40,323 nt of DNA, taken from contig CAZTHL010000031.1 of NCBI GenBank assembly GCA_964613585.1, positions 1 through 40,323 on the forward strand. Reading direction: 5' to 3'. Positions 33,196 to 40,323 of this stretch are shown piece after piece. This DNA is from CAZTHL01 sp964613585. GTDB lineage: Bacteria > Pseudomonadota > Alphaproteobacteria > DSM-16000 > Inquilinaceae. A program made the translations under genes and the position numbers. Below the pieces are notes generated by a model, which did not search any database, was not told the DNA's origin, and worked only from the letters and a program-made list of their open reading frames with translations. The number at the start of each line of letters is the position of its first letter. Positions within the stretch are counted from its first letter, which is position 1.

Positions 33196-34539
33196 TCAGC
33201 CGTCCGGTCCCGGCAGCCGGGCGGAGGCGCCGGCCGGCGCGGCGGCGGCCCGCCGGGACCCGAACGGCCGGCGCGCGGGCTGGGAGGCGGCCAGCTCCCG
33301 GGCGACCAGGCGGCGGATGATCGCCAGGACCACGACCAGGCTGAAGTACAAGGAATAGTACGCCAGGGACAGGGCGGCGCCGGCGACGACGTAGGCGACC
33401 AGGCTCACCTGGATCATCCGGGCCAGGTCGCTCGTCCAGGCGAGGTCGGGCCGGTCCCGGGCGTGGCGGATGATCCAGCGGGCGTTGTTCCAGGCGACCA
33501 GGAAGATGAGCAGCCAGATAGCGAGCGCGATGAAGCCCAGGTCGCCCAGCACCTGGAAGTAGATGCTGTGGGCGGCGCGGCCGCGGTCCTGGGTGACCAC
33601 CGAGTCGGGGTGGAACTGCTGGAACGCCTCGCGGTCCTCGGTCGAGGCGATGCCGCCGCCGACCAGCGGGCGGGCCAGCGAGACGTTGATGGCGTACTGC
33701 CAGGCGTCGAGCCGGCCCTGGAAGGAGTTGTCATCCTCGGCGCTGCCGATGGTGGCGATGTGCGCGTACCAGCTGGGCGGCATGGCCAGCACGGTCGGCA
33801 CGATGATGATGGCGCCGAGGACGAGGGTCTGGATCTTGTAGGCCGAGCGCCACCAGTAGAACACCGCCACGGCGCCGAGGCCGAGCACCGCGCCGCGCGA
33901 CTGGCCGCCGATGACCGCGACCAGGGACAGGAGGAACGTGCCGAGCAGGGCGTGGCGCAGCCAGGGGTTCGCCGAGTGATTGCGCAGGTAGATCATGATG
34001 GGCATGGCCATCAGGATCGCGGTCGCCAGGTGGTTCTTGTCGTAGATGATCGACTGCGGCGGGCCGAGCACCTGGTACTGGCCGCCGGTCTGGATGGTGA
34101 AGGCGCCGCCCTTGGCGCCGAAAAAGCCGATCGACACGACGATGATCCAGAGCATCCCGTGCAGGCGCACCTTCTTGTTGATCAGGACGATGATCATGAA
34201 GACCATCACGAAGTCCTTGAAGAAGGTGTCCCACCGGCTCCACGACCGGTTCGGGTCGAGCGAGAAGTAGTTGGTCATGGTCATCCAGGCCACGAACAGG
34301 AGGATGAGCCACGTGGTGGCGTCCATCGGCACCTTCTTCGGCTCCTTCGAGAGGACGAAGCTGGCCAGGGTGACCAGGGCCGCGACCTGGACCACCGGCC
34401 ATTCCTCGGCGCCCCAGGTGAACTTTTGCGGGCTCATGTAGACGAGCCAGCTCCACAGGTAGACGCCGACATAGGGCGCCTGGGCCAGCGCGATCGCGAC
34501 CATGGACAGAAGGACGATCAGGAAGGCGATGCCACGCAT
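33196..34539 (-). CDS. O-glycosylation ligase, exosortase A-associated (Wzy/WaaL-like)
   Basis: 447 residues; AGGAG lies five bases before the ATG. About ten TM helices, with family-typical stretches MRGIAFLIVLLSMV, YVGVYLWSWLVYMSPQKFTW, FVLSKEPKKVPMDATTWLIL, GAKGGAFTIQTGGQYQVLGP, IYDKNHLATAILMAMPI and the periplasmic loop ending in RAAHSIYFQVLGDLGFIALA. This matches the putative O-glycosylation ligases found in exosortase A / exopolysaccharide loci, members of the Wzy_C (O-antigen ligase) superfamily. It would transfer or polymerise lipid-linked glycans at the periplasmic face. It points away from the plus-strand glycan genes across a 330-base divergent region. No exosortase gene is within the window. 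Confidence 0.88.
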   Translation of the reverse strand: MRGIAFLIVLLSMVAIALAQAPYVGVYLWSWLVYMSPQKFTWGAEEWPVVQVAALVTLASFVLSKEPKKVPMDATTWLILLFVAWMTMTNYFSLDPNRSWSRWDTFFKDFVMVFMIIVLINKKVRLHGMLWIIVVSIGFFGAKGGAFTIQTGGQYQVLGPPQSIIYDKNHLATAILMAMPIMIYLRNHSANPWLRHALLGTFLLSLVAVIGGQSRGAVLGLGAVAVFYWWRSAYKIQTLVLGAIIIVPTVLAMPPSWYAHIATIGSAEDDNSFQGRLDAWQYAINVSLARPLVGGGIASTEDREAFQQFHPDSVVTQDRGRAAHSIYFQVLGDLGFIALAIWLLIFLVAWNNARWIIRHARDRPDLAWTSDLARMIQVSLVAYVVAGAALSLAYYSLYFSLVVVLAIIRRLVARELAASQPARRPFGSRRAAAAPAGASARLPGPDG

Positions 34540-34869
34540 CTCGGCTCCTCGCGCGGTCCCGGGCCGTCCGGCGTCCGGGTGGCGCCCGGCCCGTGCGCCA
34601 CGCCGGCCGGGCTGTCCGCCGCCGATCCGCCCTCATCCGGCGAGGGCCCGCGCTGCTGCCGAGAGGCTGGCGACGGCGGGCGCGCCCGGCCCGCCGGGGT
34701 CGACCGGGGAGCGGCCCGGGCCGCGCGCCGGCCAACCGTTCGAGGCGGACCGACAGTATGCCCGGTTCGCCGCGGCAGCTTAAGACCGCAGTCGCTAAGA
34801 TCTGATATATCCCGCTGGTGCCGCGGCGGCGCCCCGCCGCCGCGACCGACGAGCAAGGGAGCGCGACGC
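34540..34869. promoter_or_regulatory. divergent promoter region of the polysaccharide locus
   Basis: A 330-base gap without a gene. An AT-rich pocket at 34776-34812 contains TTAAGA (34780) and, 17 bases on, TGATAT, a weak candidate -35/-10 for the plus-strand glycosyltransferase, 60 bases upstream of its GTG. The remainder is very GC-rich. Confidence 0.35.
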
Positions 34870-36021
34870 GTGCCATCCGGTCTTGCGCCCGCCGGCGACG
34901 GGCTGCACCTGCTCCACGCCTTCTCGAGCTTCGAGGTCGGCGGCCAGCAGATCCGCTTCGTCACCCTGGCGAACGCGCTCGGCGCCCGCTACCGGCACAC
35001 GATCCTGTCCATGGACGGCGACCTCGCCTGCCTCGAGCTGCTCGACCCGGCGCTCGACGTGCGCACGCTCACCCTGCCGGTCGCCAAGGGCCGGAGCCTC
35101 AGCCTCGGCAACCTGCGGCGGTTCCGGCGGACGCTCGGCGAGATCCGGCCGCACCGGCTGCTGACCTACAACTGGGGCGCCGTCGAATGGGCGCTGGCCA
35201 ACCGCTGGGCGCCCGTGTGCGGCACCCTGCACCACGAGGACGGCTTCGGTCCGGACGAGTCGCCGGATCGTCAGCTGCGGCGCCGGGTCCTGTTCCGCCG
35301 CCTCGCGCTGACCGGCAACGCCACCGTCGTGGTGCCGTCGCGCACGCTGGAGCGGCTCGCCCTGGAGGCCTGGGGGCTGCGCCGGTCGCGCGTCGTCCAC
35401 GTGCCGAACGGGGTCGACACCGGCCGCTTCGCTCCCGATCCCGAGCCGCGGCCGGCGATCCCGCCGGACGGCGTCCGCGTCGGCACCATCGGCCGCCTGC
35501 AGGCGGAGAAGAACCCGGCCCGGCTGCTCCGCTGCTTCCGCATGGCCCTGGCGCGGGCGCCGGACCGCCGGGCCGGTCTGGTCCTGGCCGGCGAGGGGCC
35601 GGAGCGGGGCCGGCTCGAGGGCCTCGCCGCCGAGCTCGGCATCGCCGACCGGGTCGCCTTCGCCGGCCGGATCGCCGATCCGGAGCGGCTGCTGCGCGGG
35701 CTCGACATCTTCGCCCTGTCCTCGGACACCGAGCAGATGCCGATGACCCTGATCGAGGCCATGGCCACCGGGCTGCCGGTGGCGGCGACCGACGTCGGCG
35801 ACGTCCGCGCCGTGCTGGCCGAGGAGAACCGTCCGCTGGTGGTGCCGTGCCGGGACGAGGAGCGGCTCGCCGACGCCCTGGCGGCGCTGATCGGGGACGC
35901 CGGCTTGCGGCGCCGGCTGGGCGCCGCCAATCGGGCGCGGGCCTGCGCCGAGCTCGACGAGCGCCGGATGGTGGCGCGCTATGACGCCCTGTTCGCCTCC
36001 GCCGGTGCCGTCGCCGCCTGA
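34870..36021 (+). CDS. family 4 glycosyltransferase
   Basis: 383 residues from a GTG at 34870, with AAGGGAG eight bases upstream. The N-terminal half has the GT-B opening LHLLHAFSSFEVGGQQIRFV. The C-terminal half has the family-4 nucleotide-sugar site: VHVPNGVDTGRFAPDP, VGTIGRLQAEKNPARLLRCF, LVLAGEGPERGRLEGLA, and the EQMPMTLIEAMATGLPVAAT motif (E-x7-E) near residue 288. It retains configuration and adds a sugar to a lipid-linked glycan in the cytoplasm; the donor is unknown. It overlaps the GNAT-like gene by 41 bases in one operon, diverging from the ligase. Confidence 0.92.
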   Translation: MPSGLAPAGDGLHLLHAFSSFEVGGQQIRFVTLANALGARYRHTILSMDGDLACLELLDPALDVRTLTLPVAKGRSLSLGNLRRFRRTLGEIRPHRLLTYNWGAVEWALANRWAPVCGTLHHEDGFGPDESPDRQLRRRVLFRRLALTGNATVVVPSRTLERLALEAWGLRRSRVVHVPNGVDTGRFAPDPEPRPAIPPDGVRVGTIGRLQAEKNPARLLRCFRMALARAPDRRAGLVLAGEGPERGRLEGLAAELGIADRVAFAGRIADPERLLRGLDIFALSSDTEQMPMTLIEAMATGLPVAATDVGDVRAVLAEENRPLVVPCRDEERLADALAALIGDAGLRRRLGAANRARACAELDERRMVARYDALFASAGAVAA

Positions 36022-37186
36022 GGCGGCCCCGCTCGGCTGCGTCCTGGGGCCGGTCGGCGACCCGGCGGCGCTCGGCCGCGCCTGGCGCGATCTGGAGGGC
36101 CGCGCCGACGGCTCGTTCTTCCTGTCCTGGCACTGGCTGGGCGCCTGGCTCGCGGCGCTGCCGGCGCCGGCCCGGCCGGGCCTGCTGACGGTGACCGGCG
36201 GCGGCCGCGTCCTCGGCCTCGCCCTGATCGGGCGCCGGCGGCTCTGGCGCGGGCGGCTGCTGCCGGCGCGCGCATGCCTGCTGAACGAGACCGGCGACCG
36301 GCGGCTCGACGCCGGCCACATCGAGGACAACGGCATCCTCGCCGAGCGGGGGCGGGAGGCGGCGGTGACCGGCGCCGCCCTCGCCCACCTGCTGGAGCGG
36401 CCGGACACCGACTGCGTCAGCCTCGCCCGGATCGGCGAGACGCCGCGGCGCGGGGCCCGGGCGGCGGCGGCCGGGCACGGCCGGGTGGTGCGCGAGGAGG
36501 CGGCGGCGGTCAGCCCGGTCCTCGATCTGGCGGCGGTGCGGGCCAGCCCGCGCGGCCTCGCCGGCTGCGTCAGCCGCGGCACCCGCGGCGCCCTGGCGCA
36601 GGCGCGGCGGCGGGCGGAGGCGCTGGGCCCGGTCCGGCTCGAGCGGGCGGGCTCGGTCGACCAGGCGCTTGCCATGCTCGACGGGCTGGAGCGGCTGCAT
36701 CAGGCCGCTTGGCGGCGGCGCGGCCAGCCCGGCGCTTTCGCCGATCCGTTCTTCAAGCACTTCCACCGGCGGCTGCTGGCGGCCGCGGTGCCGGCGGGCG
36801 CCGCCGGGCTGCACGCGCTCCTGGTGGGCAACCGGCCGGCCGGGTACCTGTACAGTTTCTACTGGCGCGGCGCCGTGCTCAGCTATCAGAGCGGCTTCGA
36901 CCTCGGCGCCGGTGGCGACAACCATTGGCGGCCGGGCCTGCTGAGCCACGCCCTGGCGATCGAGGACAGCGCCCGGGCGGGCTTCCGGACCTACGACTTC
37001 CTGGCCGGCGACAGCCGCTACAAGCGGGCGCTGTCCTCAGGCCTGCGCCGGCAGAGCAGCCTCGAGCTCCGGCGCGACGGGCCGGCCGAGCGGCTCGAGC
37101 AGGCCCTCCGCCGGCTCAAGTCGCGGCTCGCGCCGGCCAAGCAGCAGCCCACCGGGAGCAAGGCCAGATCCGCCCCGGGCCAGTAA
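35981..37186 (+). CDS. GNAT-fold acetyltransferase, CelD/FemAB-like
   Basis: 401 residues from the ATG at 35981, inside the end of the glycosyltransferase gene; a GTG at 36005 is an alternative start. Landmarks: a WRDLEGRADGSFFLSWHWLG start typical of CelD-like proteins ('F.....W...W'), a central SRGTRGALAQARRRAEALGP region matching 'LSxxxRxxLRRxxRRLEELG', then HQAAWRRRGQPGAFADPFFK, FHRRLLAA and a C-terminal GNAT half with GNRPAGYLYSFYWRGAVLSY, ending AGDSRYKRALS. Such proteins sit in exopolysaccharide loci and probably acylate or aminoacylate a sugar or carrier-linked intermediate. Substrate unknown. Confidence 0.82.
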   Translation: MTPCSPPPVPSPPEAAPLGCVLGPVGDPAALGRAWRDLEGRADGSFFLSWHWLGAWLAALPAPARPGLLTVTGGGRVLGLALIGRRRLWRGRLLPARACLLNETGDRRLDAGHIEDNGILAERGREAAVTGAALAHLLERPDTDCVSLARIGETPRRGARAAAAGHGRVVREEAAAVSPVLDLAAVRASPRGLAGCVSRGTRGALAQARRRAEALGPVRLERAGSVDQALAMLDGLERLHQAAWRRRGQPGAFADPFFKHFHRRLLAAAVPAGAAGLHALLVGNRPAGYLYSFYWRGAVLSYQSGFDLGAGGDNHWRPGLLSHALAIEDSARAGFRTYDFLAGDSRYKRALSSGLRRQSSLELRRDGPAERLEQALRRLKSRLAPAKQQPTGSKARSAPGQ

Positions 37187-37193
37187 TCGGCCG

Positions 37194-37225
37194 GCCGGCG
37201 TGCCGGCAGCGCTCGAGACGCCGGC
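37194..37225 (+). terminator. hairpin between GNAT-like gene and wecC
   Basis: GCCGGCGT (37194-37201) pairs perfectly with ACGCCGGC (37218-37225) over a 16-base loop, 8 bases past the stop of the GNAT-like gene. It lacks a T tract, so it may attenuate rather than end transcription before wecC. Confidence 0.35.
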
Positions 37226-37335
37226 AGTAATTGGGCGTTATGGTCTCGGCAAGCTCCTTGGGCTAAGGTGCCGTTCGCCGGCGCCCCGATCCGTCTGATC
37301 GCGGCCCGTGACGGAGCCGGCAACGGAGGCGTCCC

Positions 37336-38631
37336 GTGGCAACCTCGTTCCGCAAGGTGTCGGTCATCGGTCTCGGGTACATCGGCCTGCCGACGGCGGC
37401 GACCATCGCCAGCCGCGGGGTCGAGGTGGTCGGCGTCGACATCAATGAGCACGCCGTCGCCCTGATCCAGCAGGGCAAGGTCCATTTCATGGAGCCGGAC
37501 CTGGACATGCTGGTGCGCGCGGCGGTCACCACCGGCCATCTGCGTGCGCTGACCACGCCGGAGCCGGCCGAGGCCTTCATCATCGCGGTGCCGACACCGC
37601 TGACCGCGGACGGCCGGCCCGACTGCAGCTACATCGAGGTGGCCGGCCGGTCGATCGCGCCGCTGCTCGAGAGCGGCAGCCTGATCGTCCTGGAGTCGAC
37701 GGCGCCGGTCGGCACCACGCAGCGGCTCGCCGTCCAGCTGGCCGAGCTGCGCCCCGACCTCGCCTTCCCACGGCAGGGGGGCGAGCCCGCCGACATCCGC
37801 ATGGCCTATTGCCCCGAGCGGATCCTGCCCGGGCGCATGGTCTCCGAGCTGGTCGAGAACGACCGGATCATCGGCGGGATGACCCCGGCCTGCGCGGCGC
37901 GGGCGCACGAACTGTACCAGATCTTCGTGCGCGGGTCCTGCCTGCTGACCGACGCGGCCACTGCGGAGCTGGTCAAGCTCACCGAGAACGCCTATCGCGA
38001 CGTCAACATCGCCTTCGCCAACGAGCTGTCGATGATCTGCGACCATCTGGAGCTCGACGTCTGGCGGGTGATCGAGCTGGCCAACCGGCACCCGCGCGTG
38101 GCCATCCTGCAGCCGGGCCCGGGCGTCGGCGGGCACTGCATCGCGGTCGACCCGCTGTTCATCGTCGACGGCGCGCCCGAGCAGAGCCGGCTCATCCGCA
38201 TGGCGCGCTCGGTCAACGACGCCAAGCCGCTGCACGTCCTGGCGCGGATCCGCCACCACGCGGACCGCTTCAAGGCGCCGGTGGTCGCCTGCCTCGGCCT
38301 CAGCTACAAGGCCAACGTCGACGACCTGCGCGAGAGCCCGGCGGTCGAGATCGTCGAGGCGCTGGCCGGCGCCGGCGTCGGCCGGGTGCTGGCCGTGGAG
38401 CCGCACATCAGCGCGCTGCCCGACGGGCTTGCCCGGCTCGAGGGCCTGGAGCTGACCGACCTGCGCGCCGCCCTGGCCGAGGCCGACATCGTCGTCCTGC
38501 TGGTCGATCACCGGGCGTTCCGCAGCATCACCGCCGAGCAGCTGCTGAACAAGATCGTCATCGACACGCGCGGCCTGTGGCGCGACCGGCTGGTGGTGGC
38601 GCCGGATCCGCTTGCGCAGGCCGCCGAGTGA
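37336..38631 (+). CDS. wecC: UDP-N-acetyl-D-mannosamine dehydrogenase
   Basis: 431 residues from a GTG at 37336 with GGAGG six bases upstream. It oxidises UDP-ManNAc to UDP-ManNAcA with two NAD+. Evidence: the NAD-binding start VSVIGLGYIGLPTA (GLGYIG at 12-17), VPTPLT, LESTAPVGTT, YCPERILPGR, ELVKLTENAYRDVNIAFANE, the catalytic Cys268 in GPGVGGHCIAVDP, and GLSYKANVDDLRESPAVEI in the C-terminal domain. The WecC-type 'IGLPTA' and 'AYCPERILPG' stretches separate it from UDP-glucose dehydrogenases. The epimerase WecB that makes its substrate is not in the window. It lies in a plus-strand polysaccharide operon. Confidence 0.93.
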   Translation: MATSFRKVSVIGLGYIGLPTAATIASRGVEVVGVDINEHAVALIQQGKVHFMEPDLDMLVRAAVTTGHLRALTTPEPAEAFIIAVPTPLTADGRPDCSYIEVAGRSIAPLLESGSLIVLESTAPVGTTQRLAVQLAELRPDLAFPRQGGEPADIRMAYCPERILPGRMVSELVENDRIIGGMTPACAARAHELYQIFVRGSCLLTDAATAELVKLTENAYRDVNIAFANELSMICDHLELDVWRVIELANRHPRVAILQPGPGVGGHCIAVDPLFIVDGAPEQSRLIRMARSVNDAKPLHVLARIRHHADRFKAPVVACLGLSYKANVDDLRESPAVEIVEALAGAGVGRVLAVEPHISALPDGLARLEGLELTDLRAALAEADIVVLLVDHRAFRSITAEQLLNKIVIDTRGLWRDRLVVAPDPLAQAAE

Positions 38632-38655
38632 CCGTGGCCGGACCTGATTGACGCC

Positions 38656-39885
38656 ATGCTGGCCGACGCGATCAAGGCGCCGCTGCGCCCGCTCAAGCGC
38701 TGGATCGATGGGCAGCGTCTGCCGGCCGCGGCCAAGGCGGCGCGGCGCGAGGACCATGCCGGCCTGGCGGCGGCGGATCCCGGCATCGAGCCGGCCGTGG
38801 CGGCGGCCCTGGCGTGGCTCGGCGCGGCCCAGGACCACTCGCGCTCGGCCGACGGCGGGGTGGCGCGCCATTTCAGCCTGGTCACCGGCTGGGCGCCGTC
38901 CTACCCGGAGACCACCGGCTACATCGTGCCGACCCTGCTGGAGCAGGCCCGGGCCGCCGGCCGCGACACCGACGGCGACGCCCTGCGCGACCGGGCCCGG
39001 CGCATGCTCGACTGGCTGGTCTCGATCCAGTTCCCGGAAGGCGGCTTCCAGGGCGGCATGATCGGCCAGTCGCCGCGCGTGCCGGTCACCTTCAACACCG
39101 GCCAGATCCTGCTCGGGCTGGCGGCCGGCGTCGCCGAATGGGGCGACGCCTACCGGCCGGCCATGACGCGGGCCGCCGACTGGCTGACCGCGACCCAGGA
39201 TCCGGACGGCTGCTGGCGGCGGTTTCCGACGCCGTTCGCCGTGGTCAGCGAGAAGAGCTACGAGACCCATGTCGCCTGGGGCCTGCTCGAGGCGGCCCGG
39301 CTGGCCCCGGACCGGCCCTGGGGCGAGGCGGGCCTGCGGCAGGTGGACTGGGCCCTGACCCTGCAGCGGCCGAACGGGTGGATGGCGCGGTGCTGCCTCA
39401 GCGACGACGCCCGCCCGCTCACCCACACCCTGGGCTACGCCCTGCGCGGCATCATCGAGGCTTGGCGCTTCTCAAGGGACGAGCGGTTTCTCGGCCCGGC
39501 GACGCTGCTGGCCGACGGGCTCCTGTCCTGCCTGAGGCCCGACGGCGCCCTGCCCGGCCGGCTCCACGCGGACTGGTCGCCGGCGGCGAACTGGGTCTGC
39601 CTGACCGGCAACGTGCAGATCGCGCGATGCTGGCTGATGCTGCTCGAGGACACCGGCGAGCCGCGCTACCGGGAGGCGGCGACGGCGGCCAACCGCTTCG
39701 TGCGCCGCACCGTTCGCCTCGACGGGCCGGAGGGGGTGCGCGGCGGGGTGCGCGGCTCGTTCCCGGTGGACGGCGGCTACGGCACCTACGAGCATCTCAA
39801 CTGGGCGGCCAAGTTCTTCATCGACTCGAACGACCATGAGCGGCGCCTGGCCCGGCGCGAGCCGGCCGCCGCGACCCCGGCCTGA
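38656..39885 (+). CDS. alpha/alpha-toroid protein of the polysaccharide locus
   Basis: 409 residues, starting 24 bases after wecC; no good ribosome site is seen before the ATG. The protein consists of repeated helix pairs with motifs typical of alpha/alpha-toroid enzymes (terpene cyclase, lyase and glycosidase-like folds): AALAWLGAAQD, YPETTGYIVPTLLEQA, LDWLVSIQFPEGGFQGGMIG, FNTGQILLGLAAGVAEWGD, DWLTATQDPDGCWRRF, TLQRPNGWMARCCL, THTLGYALRGIIEAW and NWAAKFFIDSN. The recurrent 'W(L)xxxQxPxGxW' is a shared feature of these folds. It has no signal peptide, so it is probably cytoplasmic. Homologues in such loci are uncharacterised; a role in polysaccharide synthesis or turnover is inferred from context only. 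Confidence 0.75.
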   Translation: MLADAIKAPLRPLKRWIDGQRLPAAAKAARREDHAGLAAADPGIEPAVAAALAWLGAAQDHSRSADGGVARHFSLVTGWAPSYPETTGYIVPTLLEQARAAGRDTDGDALRDRARRMLDWLVSIQFPEGGFQGGMIGQSPRVPVTFNTGQILLGLAAGVAEWGDAYRPAMTRAADWLTATQDPDGCWRRFPTPFAVVSEKSYETHVAWGLLEAARLAPDRPWGEAGLRQVDWALTLQRPNGWMARCCLSDDARPLTHTLGYALRGIIEAWRFSRDERFLGPATLLADGLLSCLRPDGALPGRLHADWSPAANWVCLTGNVQIARCWLMLLEDTGEPRYREAATAANRFVRRTVRLDGPEGVRGGVRGSFPVDGGYGTYEHLNWAAKFFIDSNDHERRLARREPAAATPA

Positions 39886-39923
39886 CCCGTCCCGGTCCGC
39901 TCGCCGCGCCGCCCGCCCCGGCC

Positions 39924-40323
39924 ATGAAGCTGCTCCTCGTCTCCTGGTACTTTCCGCCCGGCAACACCATCGCCGCGGTGCGCACCGGCAAGCTGGCGCG
40001 GCACCTGCTGGAGCGCGGCCACGACGTCCGGGTGGTCGCCGGGGTCGATCCGACGCTGCCCCGGACCCTGCCGCTGGAGGTGCCGGAGGAGCGGGTCAGC
40101 GCCGTGCGCGGGGCCGACGTCAATGCCCTGGTCGACGGCGCGTCGGCCTTGCGCAACCGCCTGCGCGCGCGCGGCCCGGCGACCGCGCCCCCGACCGGCG
40201 GGCCGGGGGGCGGTCCGGCCGGCCCGGCGGCGGGCGCCGGGCGGGGCGGGCGGCGGCCGGCCAACGATCTCTGGGGTTACGGCGCCAACCTTCCCGCCAA
40301 GCGCATCGGGTGGCGCCGGGCGG
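39924..40323 (+). CDS. family 4 glycosyltransferase, N-terminal part (runs off the end)
   Basis: The ATG at 39924 begins MKLLLVSWYFPPGNTIAAVR followed by TGKLARHLLERGHDVRVVAG, the classic GT-B opening with 'YFPP' seen in WbuB-like family 4 glycosyltransferases. The reading frame is open to the last base of the window (133 codons), so only the acceptor-side start is present. A glycine/proline-rich stretch (about residues 90-112) interrupts the domain and is probably a linker. The donor-binding half lies outside. Located 38 bases after the toroid gene, it belongs to the same locus. Confidence 0.82.
   Translation, partial: MKLLLVSWYFPPGNTIAAVRTGKLARHLLERGHDVRVVAGVDPTLPRTLPLEVPEERVSAVRGADVNALVDGASALRNRLRARGPATAPPTGGPGGGPAGPAAGAGRGGRRPANDLWGYGANLPAKRIGWRRA

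Noticed and set aside
33463..34869. Plus-strand upstream extension of the 34870 glycosyltransferase
   Set aside because: This part is antisense to the ligase gene. The GTG at 34870 has a good ribosome site and coincides with the start of the GT-B fold.
37018..39426. An 802-residue minus-strand open frame
   Set aside because: Shadow of wecC and the toroid gene, both well supported on the plus strand.

Overview
The window looks like chromosome of a GC-rich alphaproteobacterium, most likely in the broad Rhodospirillales group. The clues are a ChvI-type response regulator with its sensor kinase, a MutL that carries the endonuclease motif (as in lineages without MutH), a glycerate 2-kinase/pyruvate kinase pair, and an exosortase A-type O-glycosylation ligase. 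I saw no tRNA, rRNA or CRISPR array. Base composition is uneven: the first ~14.2 kb is near 55-61% GC in the lines I counted by eye, and most of the rest is 70% or more. The step falls inside a lipoprotein gene at about 14.28 kb.

Layout. 1-2.26 kb is an eroded zone with an IS4/IS1634-like transposase tail, two minus-strand orphan membrane-protein genes and decayed IS21-type pieces. 2.26-8.70 kb is a minus-strand redox cluster: a GltD-like NAD(P)H oxidoreductase, pyruvate:ferredoxin oxidoreductase (nifJ) and a dihydroorotate dehydrogenase-like flavoprotein. mutL follows on the plus strand. 10.87-14.71 kb, on the minus strand, holds a tight lipoprotein-chvI-histidine kinase operon and, downstream, an HD-GYP protein. 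15.0-21.5 kb, on the plus strand, carries a DoxX-like membrane protein with a periplasmic partner, glycerate kinase-pyruvate kinase, and a FetA/FetB-type exporter.

21.5-29.0 kb is an accessory island between core genes. It holds an IS3-family orfB whose middle segment is inverted, a tiny secreted-peptide gene followed by a one-TM protein, a truncated IS5-family transposase joined to a beheaded serine recombinase and a WGR-domain scrap, and the 3' half of a defence operon: a truncated Z1-type protein, a PD-(D/E)XK (DUF4420-like) nuclease and an AIPR protein.

29.0-32.7 kb (minus) is a translationally coupled blue-light module: LOV histidine kinase, single-domain response regulator and chemoreceptor. 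33.2-40.3 kb is a cell-surface polysaccharide locus: an exosortase A-type ligase facing a glycosyltransferase, GNAT/CelD-like protein, wecC (UDP-ManNAc dehydrogenase), an alpha/alpha-toroid protein and a second glycosyltransferase that runs off the window.

Most promising for new biology are the LOV-REC-MCP operon, the 41-codon secreted-peptide gene with its membrane-protein neighbour, the lipoprotein fused into a ChvI two-component operon, and the orphan Z1-nuclease-AIPR remnant.
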